A stretch of DNA of 48,596 nucleotides from assembly GCA_046703545.1 (NCBI GenBank), contig JBJKSX010000034.1:1-48596 (forward strand), in the 5' to 3' direction. This DNA is from JAJZOM01 sp046703545 (GTDB lineage: Archaea; Thermoplasmatota; Thermoplasmata; Thermoplasmatales; Thermoplasmataceae). Shown here piece by piece: positions 7,921-15,736 of this stretch (the first letter of the stretch is position 1; each line of letters starts with the position of its first letter). The notes beneath the pieces are model-generated. The model was not told where the DNA came from. It searched no databases and was given only the letters and a program-made list of their open reading frames with translations. Position numbers and translations under genes: made by a program.

Positions 7921-8296
7921 TTATGGGGTTCTCCACAAACTGAAGTGTGCCCGGACTGCCTTTTTCATGGAATTTGAAAGTCAGTAACCGTTTGTTCCGA
8001 ACGTTCAAAGAAAGGTATCGCATTGAACTGTTGCAGGTGCCAAACCAAGTTTTTATGGCATAGTTTTCTGGTGGGCAGAGGTGACGCTGTGGGAATTAAG
8101 CCACTTCTCAGCAAACTGGCCTGCGTCAAGGGTCAATCTCCTTTTGTAGAACTTACTCAATACTGGAATATTCCGAAAGAATCAAGAATGATCGAATGGA
8201 ATTATTCTCTGGATCGAAGTATATGTAAACACAATCCAATGTGACATGTAAAAAGAAAATTAAAAAAAAATAAGAAGTAATTCTTTCGACCGGGGC
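7921..8296. other. Gene-poor stretch, no convincing gene
   Basis: An open frame of 73 codons at 8023-8244 has a mixed, Cys/Trp-rich composition, no recognisable motif and no clear promoter, so I do not call it. An eight-base palindrome GAACGTTC lies near 8002. The right end holds the T-rich terminator of the gene at 8297-8674. An unannotated small RNA cannot be excluded. Confidence 0.4.
8250..8272 (-). terminator. T-rich terminator of the coiled-coil gene at 8297-8674
   Basis: On the minus strand this is a long T-rich tract with runs of nine and four Ts, starting about 25 bases after the stop codon. No strong hairpin precedes it, which fits archaeal T-tract termination. Confidence 0.5.
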
Positions 8297-8674
8297 TCAT
8301 ATCTTGACTTCGTATTCTTCTTCTTTGCTGCCGCCAGTTTCAGGTTTCTTCCCTTCTGATGCTGCCGACTTAACCTGTGCGAGTTGCACTTCAAGCTCTT
8401 CCAGTTCCTTGTTCTGCTTGTTGTATTCTTCCTCGAATTTGATGTCTCTCTGCATATTGGTGTTTGTCCTGTCAGTTTCCATGATCTGGTTCAAGCTTCT
8501 GAGCAGACCCTTGGCTTCCCCGATGTGCTTCTCGGCTTCCATTGCCTGTGCCATGGCAATTTTGTAATTCCCACGGTTGAGTTCTTTCCTCGCATCCTTA
8601 GCAAATGAGATAGACTGTCTCAGTTCTTCCCTGGCCTTGTCCTCGTATTCCAATTTCAATGCCGCTGAAATCAT
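8297..8674 (-). CDS. Acidic coiled-coil protein of unknown function
   Basis: 125 residues, nearly all helix-forming: KAREELRQSISFAKDARKEL, then MAQAMEAEKHIGEAKGLLRS, a second coiled-coil stretch EEEYNKQNKELEELEVQLAQ, and a disordered acidic tail KEEEYEVKI. I do not recognise a family. It has the best Shine-Dalgarno site in the window, GGAGGTGA at 8681-8688 with a six-base spacer, and a strong TATA box AGTATATATA at 8711-8720, so it should be well transcribed with a leader of about 20 bases. A T-rich terminator follows. It is probably an abundant small cytoplasmic protein. Confidence 0.75.
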   Translation of the reverse strand: MISAALKLEYEDKAREELRQSISFAKDARKELNRGNYKIAMAQAMEAEKHIGEAKGLLRSLNQIMETDRTNTNMQRDIKFEEEYNKQNKELEELEVQLAQVKSAASEGKKPETGGSKEEEYEVKI

Positions 8675-8680
8675 ACTCTC

Positions 8681-8688
8681 TCACCTCC
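8681..8688 (-). promoter_or_regulatory. Strong Shine-Dalgarno site
   Basis: GGAGGTGA on the minus strand, six bases before the ATG at 8674. It fixes the start of the coiled-coil gene and shows that this organism uses leadered, SD-led messages beside leaderless ones. Confidence 0.75.
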
Positions 8689-8708
8689 ATATGAACTAGA
8701 GCTTGGGC

Positions 8709-8721
8709 GATATATATACTA
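8709..8721 (-). promoter_or_regulatory. TATA box of the coiled-coil gene
   Basis: Minus-strand AGTATATATATCG, about 40 bases before the ATG. Transcription would start near 8690, so the leader is just long enough to hold the SD site. Confidence 0.6.
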
Positions 8722-8899
8722 TTCCATTAAAATTCATTAGATAAAAAATAAATTTTGAACCAAGCTATAGTTTTCTCAGAATAAGTCAGTTTATTTTAAT
8801 ATAGTGAGAATAATTAACATGATTTGCAATAAATATGTTTTCAACTAAATAATTATAGTATCATGATAACTTCTTTAGGAATCTGCGGTTGAATCATGC

Positions 8900-9541
8900 A
8901 TGTTCACAATATTGTCTAAAAAATTGCTGAGATGGGGAACACCGGATCCTGCATATGACTGGATGATGTATGGACATGCAGTTCTGGATGAGGGCGGGCT
9001 GATCCTGATTGATCCGCCGGTTATTCCCGGTCTCTTGCTGAACACAGGGCGGCTCGGGAAAATAGATTCTGTTGTTCTCACAACTCTTGACCATTCCCGG
9101 GGCTCAGCCTTCATTGTCAAGAAGACTGGTGCCAAGCTTTTCGTGCCTGATCAAACCGCTGACGATGTTGACCCAATGGCTCTTCGTTTACTGGGGGAAG
9201 TCAAGGACTATGAGACATATTCTGAAGGTGAGGTGGCAGGGCTCTCATCTTTCAGGCTGAAAACTGGTGGAAATAGGAACATTGGGGTTCCCAGCATGAA
9301 TGAGTTTGCATTGCTCACCAGGGAGAATGAACTTATGGTGGGCGATTTTGTTTCAGTTTCGCCAGAGGGGAAAATAATGGTGGCCCCTGAATGGTATCCG
9401 TCCGATGAACCCGCAATTCCCTTCACGGAAGGGAGACAGATCTTCAAAGAAGTGGTCAAAAGGTCTGGGGCCAGAAGCCTGGTGTCATCTCATGGTGATT
9501 GCCTGCTGGGCAATTTGCAGGATGCCATCAAAACCATTTGA
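8900..9541 (+). CDS. Metallo-beta-lactamase-fold protein lacking canonical metal ligands
   Basis: 213 residues. The order resembles MBL-fold hydrolases: HAVLDEGGLILIDPPV (strand pair), then SVVLTTLDHSRGSAFIVKKTGAK where active members have T-x-x-H-x-H-x-D-H, later NELMVGDFVSV and a C-terminal SSHGDCLLGN. The expected HxHxDH is reduced to TLDHSRGS, so zinc or iron binding is probably lost or changed. It may be a non-catalytic member or use a different chemistry. It is a single gene, with a TATA-like AATAATTATAG about 45 bases before the ATG. Its genomic neighbour is the Nramp-type transporter; no functional link is proven. Confidence 0.65.
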   Translation: MFTILSKKLLRWGTPDPAYDWMMYGHAVLDEGGLILIDPPVIPGLLLNTGRLGKIDSVVLTTLDHSRGSAFIVKKTGAKLFVPDQTADDVDPMALRLLGEVKDYETYSEGEVAGLSSFRLKTGGNRNIGVPSMNEFALLTRENELMVGDFVSVSPEGKIMVAPEWYPSDEPAIPFTEGRQIFKEVVKRSGARSLVSSHGDCLLGNLQDAIKTI

Positions 9542-9688
9542 CTGCTATCCCGACGACCTGTACAGATTCATCAAGTGATATTCACGGTACAATCATCAGG
9601 ATTTTGAGGTTATTCATTCAACAAAAACATAGCGTATATCTCCAATTAATAATAATTCAAAAATAGCTTTTTTTAGGAAGCTACAAAC

Positions 9689-9698
9689 ACTTTATTTA
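9689..9698 (+). promoter_or_regulatory. TATA box of the Nramp-family gene
   Basis: ACTTTATTTA, whose last bases overlap a 14-base palindrome. A start near 9719 would give a leader of about 40 bases. Confidence 0.5.
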
Positions 9699-9709
9699 GG
9701 TCAACCTAA
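9696..9709. promoter_or_regulatory. DtxR/MntR-like operator on the Nramp-family promoter
   Basis: TTAGGT-CA-ACCTAA, a perfect inverted repeat with half-sites TTAGGT as in the box bound by DtxR/IdeR-type metal-dependent repressors. It overlaps the TATA box of a metal-transporter gene, so bound repressor would block TBP. The half-site similarity is seen; repressor identity and metal are inference. Confidence 0.55.
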
Positions 9710-9759
9710 TTTCTAAAACAGAGATTTGGACCACAAGGCAGTATCCACGGCGTGATGAA

Positions 9760-11004
9760 ATGTACACGAATCAGAATGCAACGAGGAAAGGTTTCCTGAA
9801 AAGTGACTTCGCAAAACATTTTGGCCCCGCCTGGCTCGTCATGATGGCTGACGTCGATGCCGCCTGCGTCATTGGCGGGGCACAGACGGGGGCAGTCTAC
9901 GGTTATGGCCTCATATGGATCTTCCTTGTGTTGATCATCCCCCTCTATATTGTGCAGGAGTTGGCCGGTAGGATCAGCATAGCAACTGGGAGGGGGCTTG
10001 GCGGCGTAATCAGGGAAAACTACAGCCGCAGACTATCGCTGCTTATGACCGCACCTATGGCAATAACTGATGTTGTCACATATGGAATCGAGTACGTCGG
10101 AATTGCCGTTGGACTTCAGATTATCGGTTTTTCTATTTACTACACAATTCCTGCAATCTATCTTATCCATATTCTTATCGTGACAAAGAGAAAATACGTG
10201 CAGGCAGAGAAGCCCCTGCTGATCATTTCAGCCCTGCTAATGGCTGCGTTGACCCTCACTCTGCTTTACAGGGGCGTGGTGCCCTTTACCTCACCTCTCT
10301 CGGATCCCATACTTGTCAGGTCAACCTCCACATATTTCTTCCTCGTTGCGGCAAATGTGGGGGCTGTGGTAATGCCATTCATGATTTTTTTCCAGGCTTC
10401 TGCTACGGGGGTCAAGGCAACAGAACTCAGCGCCGAGGGAATACGGATTGAAAAGAAGAGGTCCCTTGGAATGATGAGGAAGGAAACCCTGATCGGGGCT
10501 GTAGTCACAGAAGTTCTGATGGTAATAATAGAGATGACATTCACCGGGATACCACAGGCCAGCAATGCATCTGTGTTTGCATCCGCTCAGGAGCTGGGCA
10601 GTGTACTGACACCCATAGCCGGCCCTTACTCCCTCACCATCTTCGGGATCGGGCTGATTTCTGCCGCATTCATAGCTCTTATTGTAATTTCCCTGGCCAG
10701 TGCCTGGGGAATTGCAGAATCCCTTGCAATTTCAAAGAAGTCCATCTGGATTGTTTATGTGATGGAATCTCTCCCTGCGGTTATTGCAGCCATGATTATT
10801 CCCGCGGGAATTCTGGTCAATGCAGTTCTCTATCTGCTTGTCCTGTTCGTTTTTGTGCTGATCGGGCCAATGGCAATACTTGGGATTATTGGGAAGAACA
10901 AGAGGATAATGGGTGATCTTGCCCTTACGAGAAGGGGATCATGGGTTTACTGGGCAACATTTATCACCATAATCTCCACTGCATTTCTGGCAGTGATATA
11001 CTGA
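9760..11004 (+). CDS. Nramp-family divalent metal transporter, DVDA variant
   Basis: 414 residues, eleven hydrophobic segments. The first helix reads FGPAWLVMMADVDAACVIGG, where classical Nramp proteins have the metal motif D-P-G-N; here it is D-V-D-A. The helix-6 motif is present as VVMPFMIFFQAS, keeping the Met-Pro pair but with Phe where MntH has His. The family imports divalent metals such as manganese or iron with protons across the cytoplasmic membrane; changed ligands may mean another metal, possibly magnesium as in Nramp-related Mg transporters. The ATG is preceded by GGCGTGATG, a weak SD. A DtxR-like palindrome covers the promoter and supports metal-dependent regulation. Confidence 0.85.
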   Translation: MYTNQNATRKGFLKSDFAKHFGPAWLVMMADVDAACVIGGAQTGAVYGYGLIWIFLVLIIPLYIVQELAGRISIATGRGLGGVIRENYSRRLSLLMTAPMAITDVVTYGIEYVGIAVGLQIIGFSIYYTIPAIYLIHILIVTKRKYVQAEKPLLIISALLMAALTLTLLYRGVVPFTSPLSDPILVRSTSTYFFLVAANVGAVVMPFMIFFQASATGVKATELSAEGIRIEKKRSLGMMRKETLIGAVVTEVLMVIIEMTFTGIPQASNASVFASAQELGSVLTPIAGPYSLTIFGIGLISAAFIALIVISLASAWGIAESLAISKKSIWIVYVMESLPAVIAAMIIPAGILVNAVLYLLVLFVFVLIGPMAILGIIGKNKRIMGDLALTRRGSWVYWATFITIISTAFLAVIY

Positions 11005-11044
11005 TGCAGGGAATGGATCTGACAGGGATGTTGCATTTGAACTG

Positions 11045-11977
11045 TTATGCAGGGCTGTCCGATGGGGAAAAGATCAGCCAGTTTATGTTGATCAGTGTGC
11101 CATAACCTCCCCGGTTGAAGTAAACAAATGCATAAAATCCCGGGGAAAGGCTTGTGGTGAAGTTAACCGACCGTACACTCCCCGATGAGAAGGTATAATC
11201 GCTCAGGGTGAAATTGGCAGATAGTGGCGGTGCCCCAACTGGATTTTTGGCAACCAGGGCAGCAAACTGAGTGTAATTCAGCACATAAAGCGTGAAGTCT
11301 GTTGAGGATGAGAGGCTTCCATTCACGGTGCCACCTTTCACCACATTGAAGAATGAATCAGCAAAGCCTCCCACCGTTTCAAAATATACAGACCCGTGGT
11401 CTGGGACAACCTGCTGGTGTTCCAGCTGGGGAAATGCCAGGTAAGTTGAAAATGCGCCAGAAAGGAGAACCGCACAGAGTGTGCAAACAACCAGAGCTTT
11501 CTGATGCCTGGCCCTCGTGGATGGTGTGGTCTTCCTGGCCCCCTTCCTTTCAGGCATTATCCAAAAAATTGTTAGGATGGTTATTGCAGACGTTACCGCT
11601 CCCCAAAGAAAAAGCATTGTAATGTTAGAAAAAGGGGTAGTGCTTTGCCAGAAAGTGTAAGTCTGGCCTTCCAAAGCCAGTGAGATATCGATTATGGACA
11701 GGACAAAGATATTAATCGCCAACGAAAATGGCCTGTAATATTTGATTCCTGAGCGAGCCTCAGACTGGAATTTTGAGTTCATTCCAATCAGCAGGAGCAT
11801 CACAATGACCGCGTATGCAACATCGATGAACAGAAAGATCAGGAAGATTGAAATTGGGGAAGAGGCGTCATTGAAGGCCGGAATTCCGAAATAGTGCGTA
11901 AGGAATACATAATCCCCAACGCAGAAAGTCAGGGCCGCAAATACCACACCCAGGGACAATTTTCTGCTTTCTCTCAT
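11045..11977 (-). CDS. Membrane protein with C-terminal extracytoplasmic beta domain
   Basis: 310 residues from the preferred start (ATG 11992 would add five). There are four hydrophobic segments in the first half, then a basic loop ERKGARKTTPSTRARHQKA, one more membrane segment, and about 115 residues outside the membrane with NGS and NYT glycosylation-type sites, ending LSPGFYAFVYFNRGGYGTL. That last part resembles the small beta-sandwich domains seen in archaeal surface proteins, with tLppGxYyxvfxN character. No enzyme family is recognised. An AT-rich element AAATATTTAATG (12003-12014) is about 32 bases before the ATG. It lies just downstream of the thermopsin gene cluster on the same strand. 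Confidence 0.65.
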   Translation of the reverse strand: MRESRKLSLGVVFAALTFCVGDYVFLTHYFGIPAFNDASSPISIFLIFLFIDVAYAVIVMLLLIGMNSKFQSEARSGIKYYRPFSLAINIFVLSIIDISLALEGQTYTFWQSTTPFSNITMLFLWGAVTSAITILTIFWIMPERKGARKTTPSTRARHQKALVVCTLCAVLLSGAFSTYLAFPQLEHQQVVPDHGSVYFETVGGFADSFFNVVKGGTVNGSLSSSTDFTLYVLNYTQFAALVAKNPVGAPPLSANFTLSDYTFSSGSVRSVNFTTSLSPGFYAFVYFNRGGYGTLININWLIFSPSDSPA

Positions 11978-12046
11978 GCCTGAATATATCATAAATATCT
12001 GGCATTAAATATTTTTGATCGTTCCTTCTGGAAGGGTAAATTAATG

Positions 12047-12073
12047 GAAAAGAGGTTCTTTCCAAAAACCTCT
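12047..12073 (-). terminator. Hairpin terminator after the thermopsin gene at 12114-15551
   Basis: AGAGGTT (12051-12057) and AACCTCT (12067-12073) form a seven-base-pair stem with a nine-base loop. On the minus strand the stem is followed by TTTTCC. It lies about 40 bases after the stop codon. Confidence 0.45.
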
Positions 12074-12113
12074 CAATGTTATCCTGCAACTTCACAAAAG
12101 TAAAAGATGGGGG

Positions 12114-15100
12114 CTATTTTTTCCGGCCCGCAACAGAAACTGCAACGGCAGTAATGGTGCCAAATGCAGCAGCCCCAATCAGAACATACACTACTTCGTT
12201 GGGATGGTTCACGGGGCCCTTGAACATAACGTCAACTGTCACGTTCTGGTCCGAAACCAACACATAACCCACTGAGAGTTCGGTTGCGTACTGCGTGATG
12301 TTGTGGACATAGTAAGAATAGTTGCCTGCAGGGACTTCAAAGGATATCTCAAGCCGGTTGGAATTGATCGAATTGTTTTCAAGTTCCACAATCCACGGAA
12401 CTCCACTCTCAATGCCATGCCCGACAAAGGTCACGCTGTAAGTTTTTGTCTTCAGTGACAGGGGTATGGTGACATTTCCATCAAGGACCGCAAACGTTCC
12501 AGTTGAGGGTGTTACAACATAGCCTGCAGGGGCGGTGACCTCATACTGGTAAACCCCATTCTCCAGGTCCGAAAGTATGCTGGAGGATGTGGATGCATAG
12601 GAAGTTCCATTGATGGTCACGCTCCATTGGCCCTGGAATTTCCCCTGTTCCAGAACAAAATTGACACCGTGCAGCCTGTTGTTGAATGTTATCTCCTTGC
12701 TGACCGGCTGCCCCAGCACCAATACAGTTCCAGATGTGTGGTCATACTGATGCTGGGCGCTTATGGATGCAGAGTAAGAATAACTGCCATTCTGCAGGTA
12801 TAGCGTCACAGAATTTCCTGTGGTTTGCCCTGCAAATTCACCCACTGACAGTGACCAACCTGTGCCATCACTGATGCCAGAACGGTGGAAAGTCACTTCG
12901 TAGGTTACCCTGGTGAATGTTACATTCACGATCTGTGAAGAACCATTGACATTTACCGTGCCGGTGGTTGGAGATGCCGTGTAATAGGAACTGGTTATGA
13001 TCCTGTAGGCATAGCTTCCGTTGATAAGCAAAATCGAGCCAGTATCGCCAGTGTAGTGGTTCACGTGTTTCAGGCCAAACTGGGCTGTCCAGCCATCGGC
13101 GGGAATCTCCCCCAGAGCATTGAAGGTGATTGTGAATGCAGGAGGCTGGAGTGGTAAGTAATCACCTCCAAATGCGATCCTTCCATTTGCGTTGTATGGG
13201 AGCTGGCTGACATTCTGGCCCTCCCAGTAATTTCCACCCTGATAGCCGCATTCCACAATGCTTCCCCCAAGGTTCATTCCATTGACCAGATTTGTGAAGT
13301 TCAGATCCATCTTCTCAGGCAGGTTCCAGGAATTTGAATGAACCTTCTGCTCCATGGTGTATGGGTCATTCAATGGGCTTGTAACATCAATGCCCAGCCC
13401 GAAGAAATTGTTATAAACCATGTTACCGGAACTGTACAAAGAGATTGCAAGTGCCTGACTGCCGTGCATCAGGTTCCCAGAATACTGGCTGTAAAGGAGA
13501 GCATCCTTCTCAAAAGTATTCCCCCAGATGGTGCCATTAGCTGATCCTGAACCAGCCGAATATACCAACAGTGAAGAACCCATGCTGTTGAAGTGATTGG
13601 CCGCCACCAGGAAATCACTGGAGCCAAGGAACATCAGATTGGCCACCAAATCAGGTGCCATTGTCCCGGGGAACCATCCGGTAAGGGAGGAAGTGTTGGC
13701 AACTGTGACTCCGGAAGTATTGTGGAACACCATGTTCAGGTTGTTGTAATATGGAAGGCCCATTGAGTGAAGTATAACATACTGGTCCACAGGGTACTTG
13801 TACTGGAAAGATGGTGCGGAGTCTATCCTTATCCTGTCAGTGGTTTTCTGCAGGAGAATCCCTGAGAACTGAGGGTATAGGAAATTATTGGTTCTGGTGA
13901 ACAGCTCATTGATCAGCGTATACTGGTTGTTCTCCATTATGTATGGATCGGAAACAGTCCCGTTGCCTGTGATCGTGCCGTTCCCGCCTGTTCCGAAGCT
14001 GAGGTATTTCAGCTGATCATTGCCATTTGCATACAGGGGCGTGTAAACTCCCATGGAACTGTTGAAGCTCAGGGTGAAATTTGTCCATGCAAGTGTTTCA
14101 TCCGCGCCTTCTCCGCCACCTCCACCTCCATGCGGCTCTCCGGAGCCTTCATCTGAAGACTCATTCGCCCCTGTGGCAACTGTTGCAAATTGTGGCTCGA
14201 AATTGCTTGCCATCGCCTCAATCGTGTAGGAGATCCTACCGGGGAGAGAGTATTTGAAAGTGCCGTTTTCATTCACAGGGGCCCAAGCAGCAGTGCTGCT
14301 GTCAAATGTTGTGCCCATGCTTATGAAAACAAATGCATTGGCCGGGTCAACCCTTCCCTGAAGGTTAACTGCCCCCGAGTGGCTCACCTGGGAACCCCAT
14401 AAAGACACTGGAAGTGATGCCCCAGCACTCAGGTGGCCCATGGGTTTCATCTGAGACGTCCACCACACGGACAGCCCCTGGACGGTTTCTCCCGTATTGG
14501 ATCCATAGTTGTAAGCTGCTGGCAGCCTTGTGTAGGTTCCATCCGGCCCCAAGAACTTGAGGGTCATCTGGCCATTTGCCTCATATATGCTGGTTGTACT
14601 GCCCATTCCAGGGCCTGTGAGAGCCAGTTCTACGTCCTTGAGAAGACCGGATGGAGTCTTGCTGAATCCGTCAACCACGAATTTCGCATTGGACCCCGTT
14701 GTGTTGAAGGTTGAAGTTGAAAGGACAACAGTGTCGTAGGTTATTCCGGGAGGAACGTCGCCGTGTTCTGCTCTGCCTGAGGAATACTGGAATGCAATTG
14801 CATCATGCCCGTTCACCTCGATAGAGTTTATGTACAATCCCACAGTATTTTCAGTTCCAAGTTGAATCACTGGGCCGGCATAATAATACATGGCCCCAGG
14901 GATGGCTGTGCCATAACCAGATTGAATAATGCCGTTCTGGAGTGCAAAGGAAGTATCGGATATATCCCAGATGTTGGAAACGAACTGGGCCTCGCCGCTT
15001 GAGGGCGTGTAAAGCATTATGTTCTTCACCCAGAGGTATTCTGTTTGGTTTCCATGTGCATTCGAAACAGGCAACACTGCTGAAAGTTGCGCTGCCACAG

Positions 15101-15551
15101 TTCCGGGGTTGCTGTTCATCAGGTATTGTGCATTCAGGCTTTCGAACATGACAGTGCCAAGGAAGCTGCTTGTTTCATACGCATAAGCAATCTTCATCCC
15201 GGAAGGCTCCATGAATCCATAGTCGGTAAGCCCCATTGGGGCTGGAGACCTTGTGTACAGGGGATTCACATCCTGCCCACCTATATTATTCGCATAGGCG
15301 TTGGGAAGATAGATGTACTCTGCTGGGGCCCCTGAATTCATGGCTAGGTTTAGCCCGTTGCCTGAATCCTGCCCGGGCAAAACTGATTGTTGTGAAAGCA
15401 GGGATGACGTTGAGTAAGCAAATGTGTTGTGTTCCTTCGCAAATTCATCACCGTTGCTGTCAAAGACAAAAACAAGGGAAGAAGCAACAACCGTAATGCA
15501 CATAACAAGTGCCGCAAATCCACGCTTGCTAAGGTGCCTCATATTGATCAT
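12114..15551 (-). CDS. Thermopsin-family (peptidase A5) surface protein A with beta-helix region, four-module stalk and membrane anchor
   Basis: 1145 residues. An N-terminal hydrophobic signal lies at about 10-30. Residues 78-370 are thermopsin-like: YLPNAYANN, RSPAPMGLTDYGF, VKNIMLYTPSSGEAQFVSNI, YYYAGPVIQL, TGPGMGSTTSIYEANGQ and YGSNTGETVQGLSVWW. A Gly/Glu-rich linker follows at about 466-486, then 320 residues with many Asn-Asn and GN-x-x-x-N-F/Y repeats that look like a right-handed beta-helix. Residues 806 to the end are four modules of 78, 77, 77 and about 78 residues, each with a central Trp and an NGSY-like turn, followed by a membrane helix and RKK. Thermopsins are acid-stable secreted proteases; the catalytic residues of A5 are not agreed, so activity is inferred. 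ATG 15542 is an alternative start. Confidence 0.87.
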   Translation of the reverse strand: MINMRHLSKRGFAALVMCITVVASSLVFVFDSNGDEFAKEHNTFAYSTSSLLSQQSVLPGQDSGNGLNLAMNSGAPAEYIYLPNAYANNIGGQDVNPLYTRSPAPMGLTDYGFMEPSGMKIAYAYETSSFLGTVMFESLNAQYLMNSNPGTVAAQLSAVLPVSNAHGNQTEYLWVKNIMLYTPSSGEAQFVSNIWDISDTSFALQNGIIQSGYGTAIPGAMYYYAGPVIQLGTENTVGLYINSIEVNGHDAIAFQYSSGRAEHGDVPPGITYDTVVLSTSTFNTTGSNAKFVVDGFSKTPSGLLKDVELALTGPGMGSTTSIYEANGQMTLKFLGPDGTYTRLPAAYNYGSNTGETVQGLSVWWTSQMKPMGHLSAGASLPVSLWGSQVSHSGAVNLQGRVDPANAFVFISMGTTFDSSTAAWAPVNENGTFKYSLPGRISYTIEAMASNFEPQFATVATGANESSDEGSGEPHGGGGGGEGADETLAWTNFTLSFNSSMGVYTPLYANGNDQLKYLSFGTGGNGTITGNGTVSDPYIMENNQYTLINELFTRTNNFLYPQFSGILLQKTTDRIRIDSAPSFQYKYPVDQYVILHSMGLPYYNNLNMVFHNTSGVTVANTSSLTGWFPGTMAPDLVANLMFLGSSDFLVAANHFNSMGSSLLVYSAGSGSANGTIWGNTFEKDALLYSQYSGNLMHGSQALAISLYSSGNMVYNNFFGLGIDVTSPLNDPYTMEQKVHSNSWNLPEKMDLNFTNLVNGMNLGGSIVECGYQGGNYWEGQNVSQLPYNANGRIAFGGDYLPLQPPAFTITFNALGEIPADGWTAQFGLKHVNHYTGDTGSILLINGSYAYRIITSSYYTASPTTGTVNVNGSSQIVNVTFTRVTYEVTFHRSGISDGTGWSLSVGEFAGQTTGNSVTLYLQNGSYSYSASISAQHQYDHTSGTVLVLGQPVSKEITFNNRLHGVNFVLEQGKFQGQWSVTINGTSYASTSSSILSDLENGVYQYEVTAPAGYVVTPSTGTFAVLDGNVTIPLSLKTKTYSVTFVGHGIESGVPWIVELENNSINSNRLEISFEVPAGNYSYYVHNITQYATELSVGYVLVSDQNVTVDVMFKGPVNHPNEVVYVLIGAAAFGTITAVAVSVAGRKK
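12216..13136 (-). repeat. Four-module stalk array in protein A
   Basis: Modules begin at residues 806 (FTITFNALG), 884 (YEVTFHRSG), 961 (HGVNFVLEQ) and 1038 (YSVTFVGHG), a period of 77-78 residues (231-234 bases). Each has a Trp about 15-16 residues in and an N-G-x-Y turn about 40 residues in. The repeats are diverged at the DNA level. Confidence 0.8.
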
Positions 15552-15680
15552 GAAATTATCTGAAATTCTGGTATATCCTTTGTCTATTACCAGTTATACG
15601 TAGCATTTATAGGGCGGTTCCGGAACGAATTCGACATTTGGAATATAAAATCTATAGAGATAAACTTCAGAGATGCAATA

Positions 15681-15720
15681 TTAAAAAAAGAAAAATATAA
15701 AAATAAAAGAAAATTTTAAT
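15681..15720 (-). terminator. T-rich terminator after thermopsin B
   Basis: On the minus strand this is forty bases of T-rich sequence with runs of four to seven Ts, starting about 17 bases after the stop codon. Confidence 0.55.
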
Positions 15721-15736
15721 TTGCAGGATGGCAGCT

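Noticed and set aside
8023..8244. 73-codon open frame in the gene-poor stretch
   Set aside because: Composition unlike neighbouring proteins, no motif, no promoter at a leaderless distance.
9664..9683. TAGCTT/AAGCTA inverted repeat upstream of the Nramp gene
   Set aside because: Short, with an AT-rich loop and no T tract downstream; likely chance in an AT-rich promoter.
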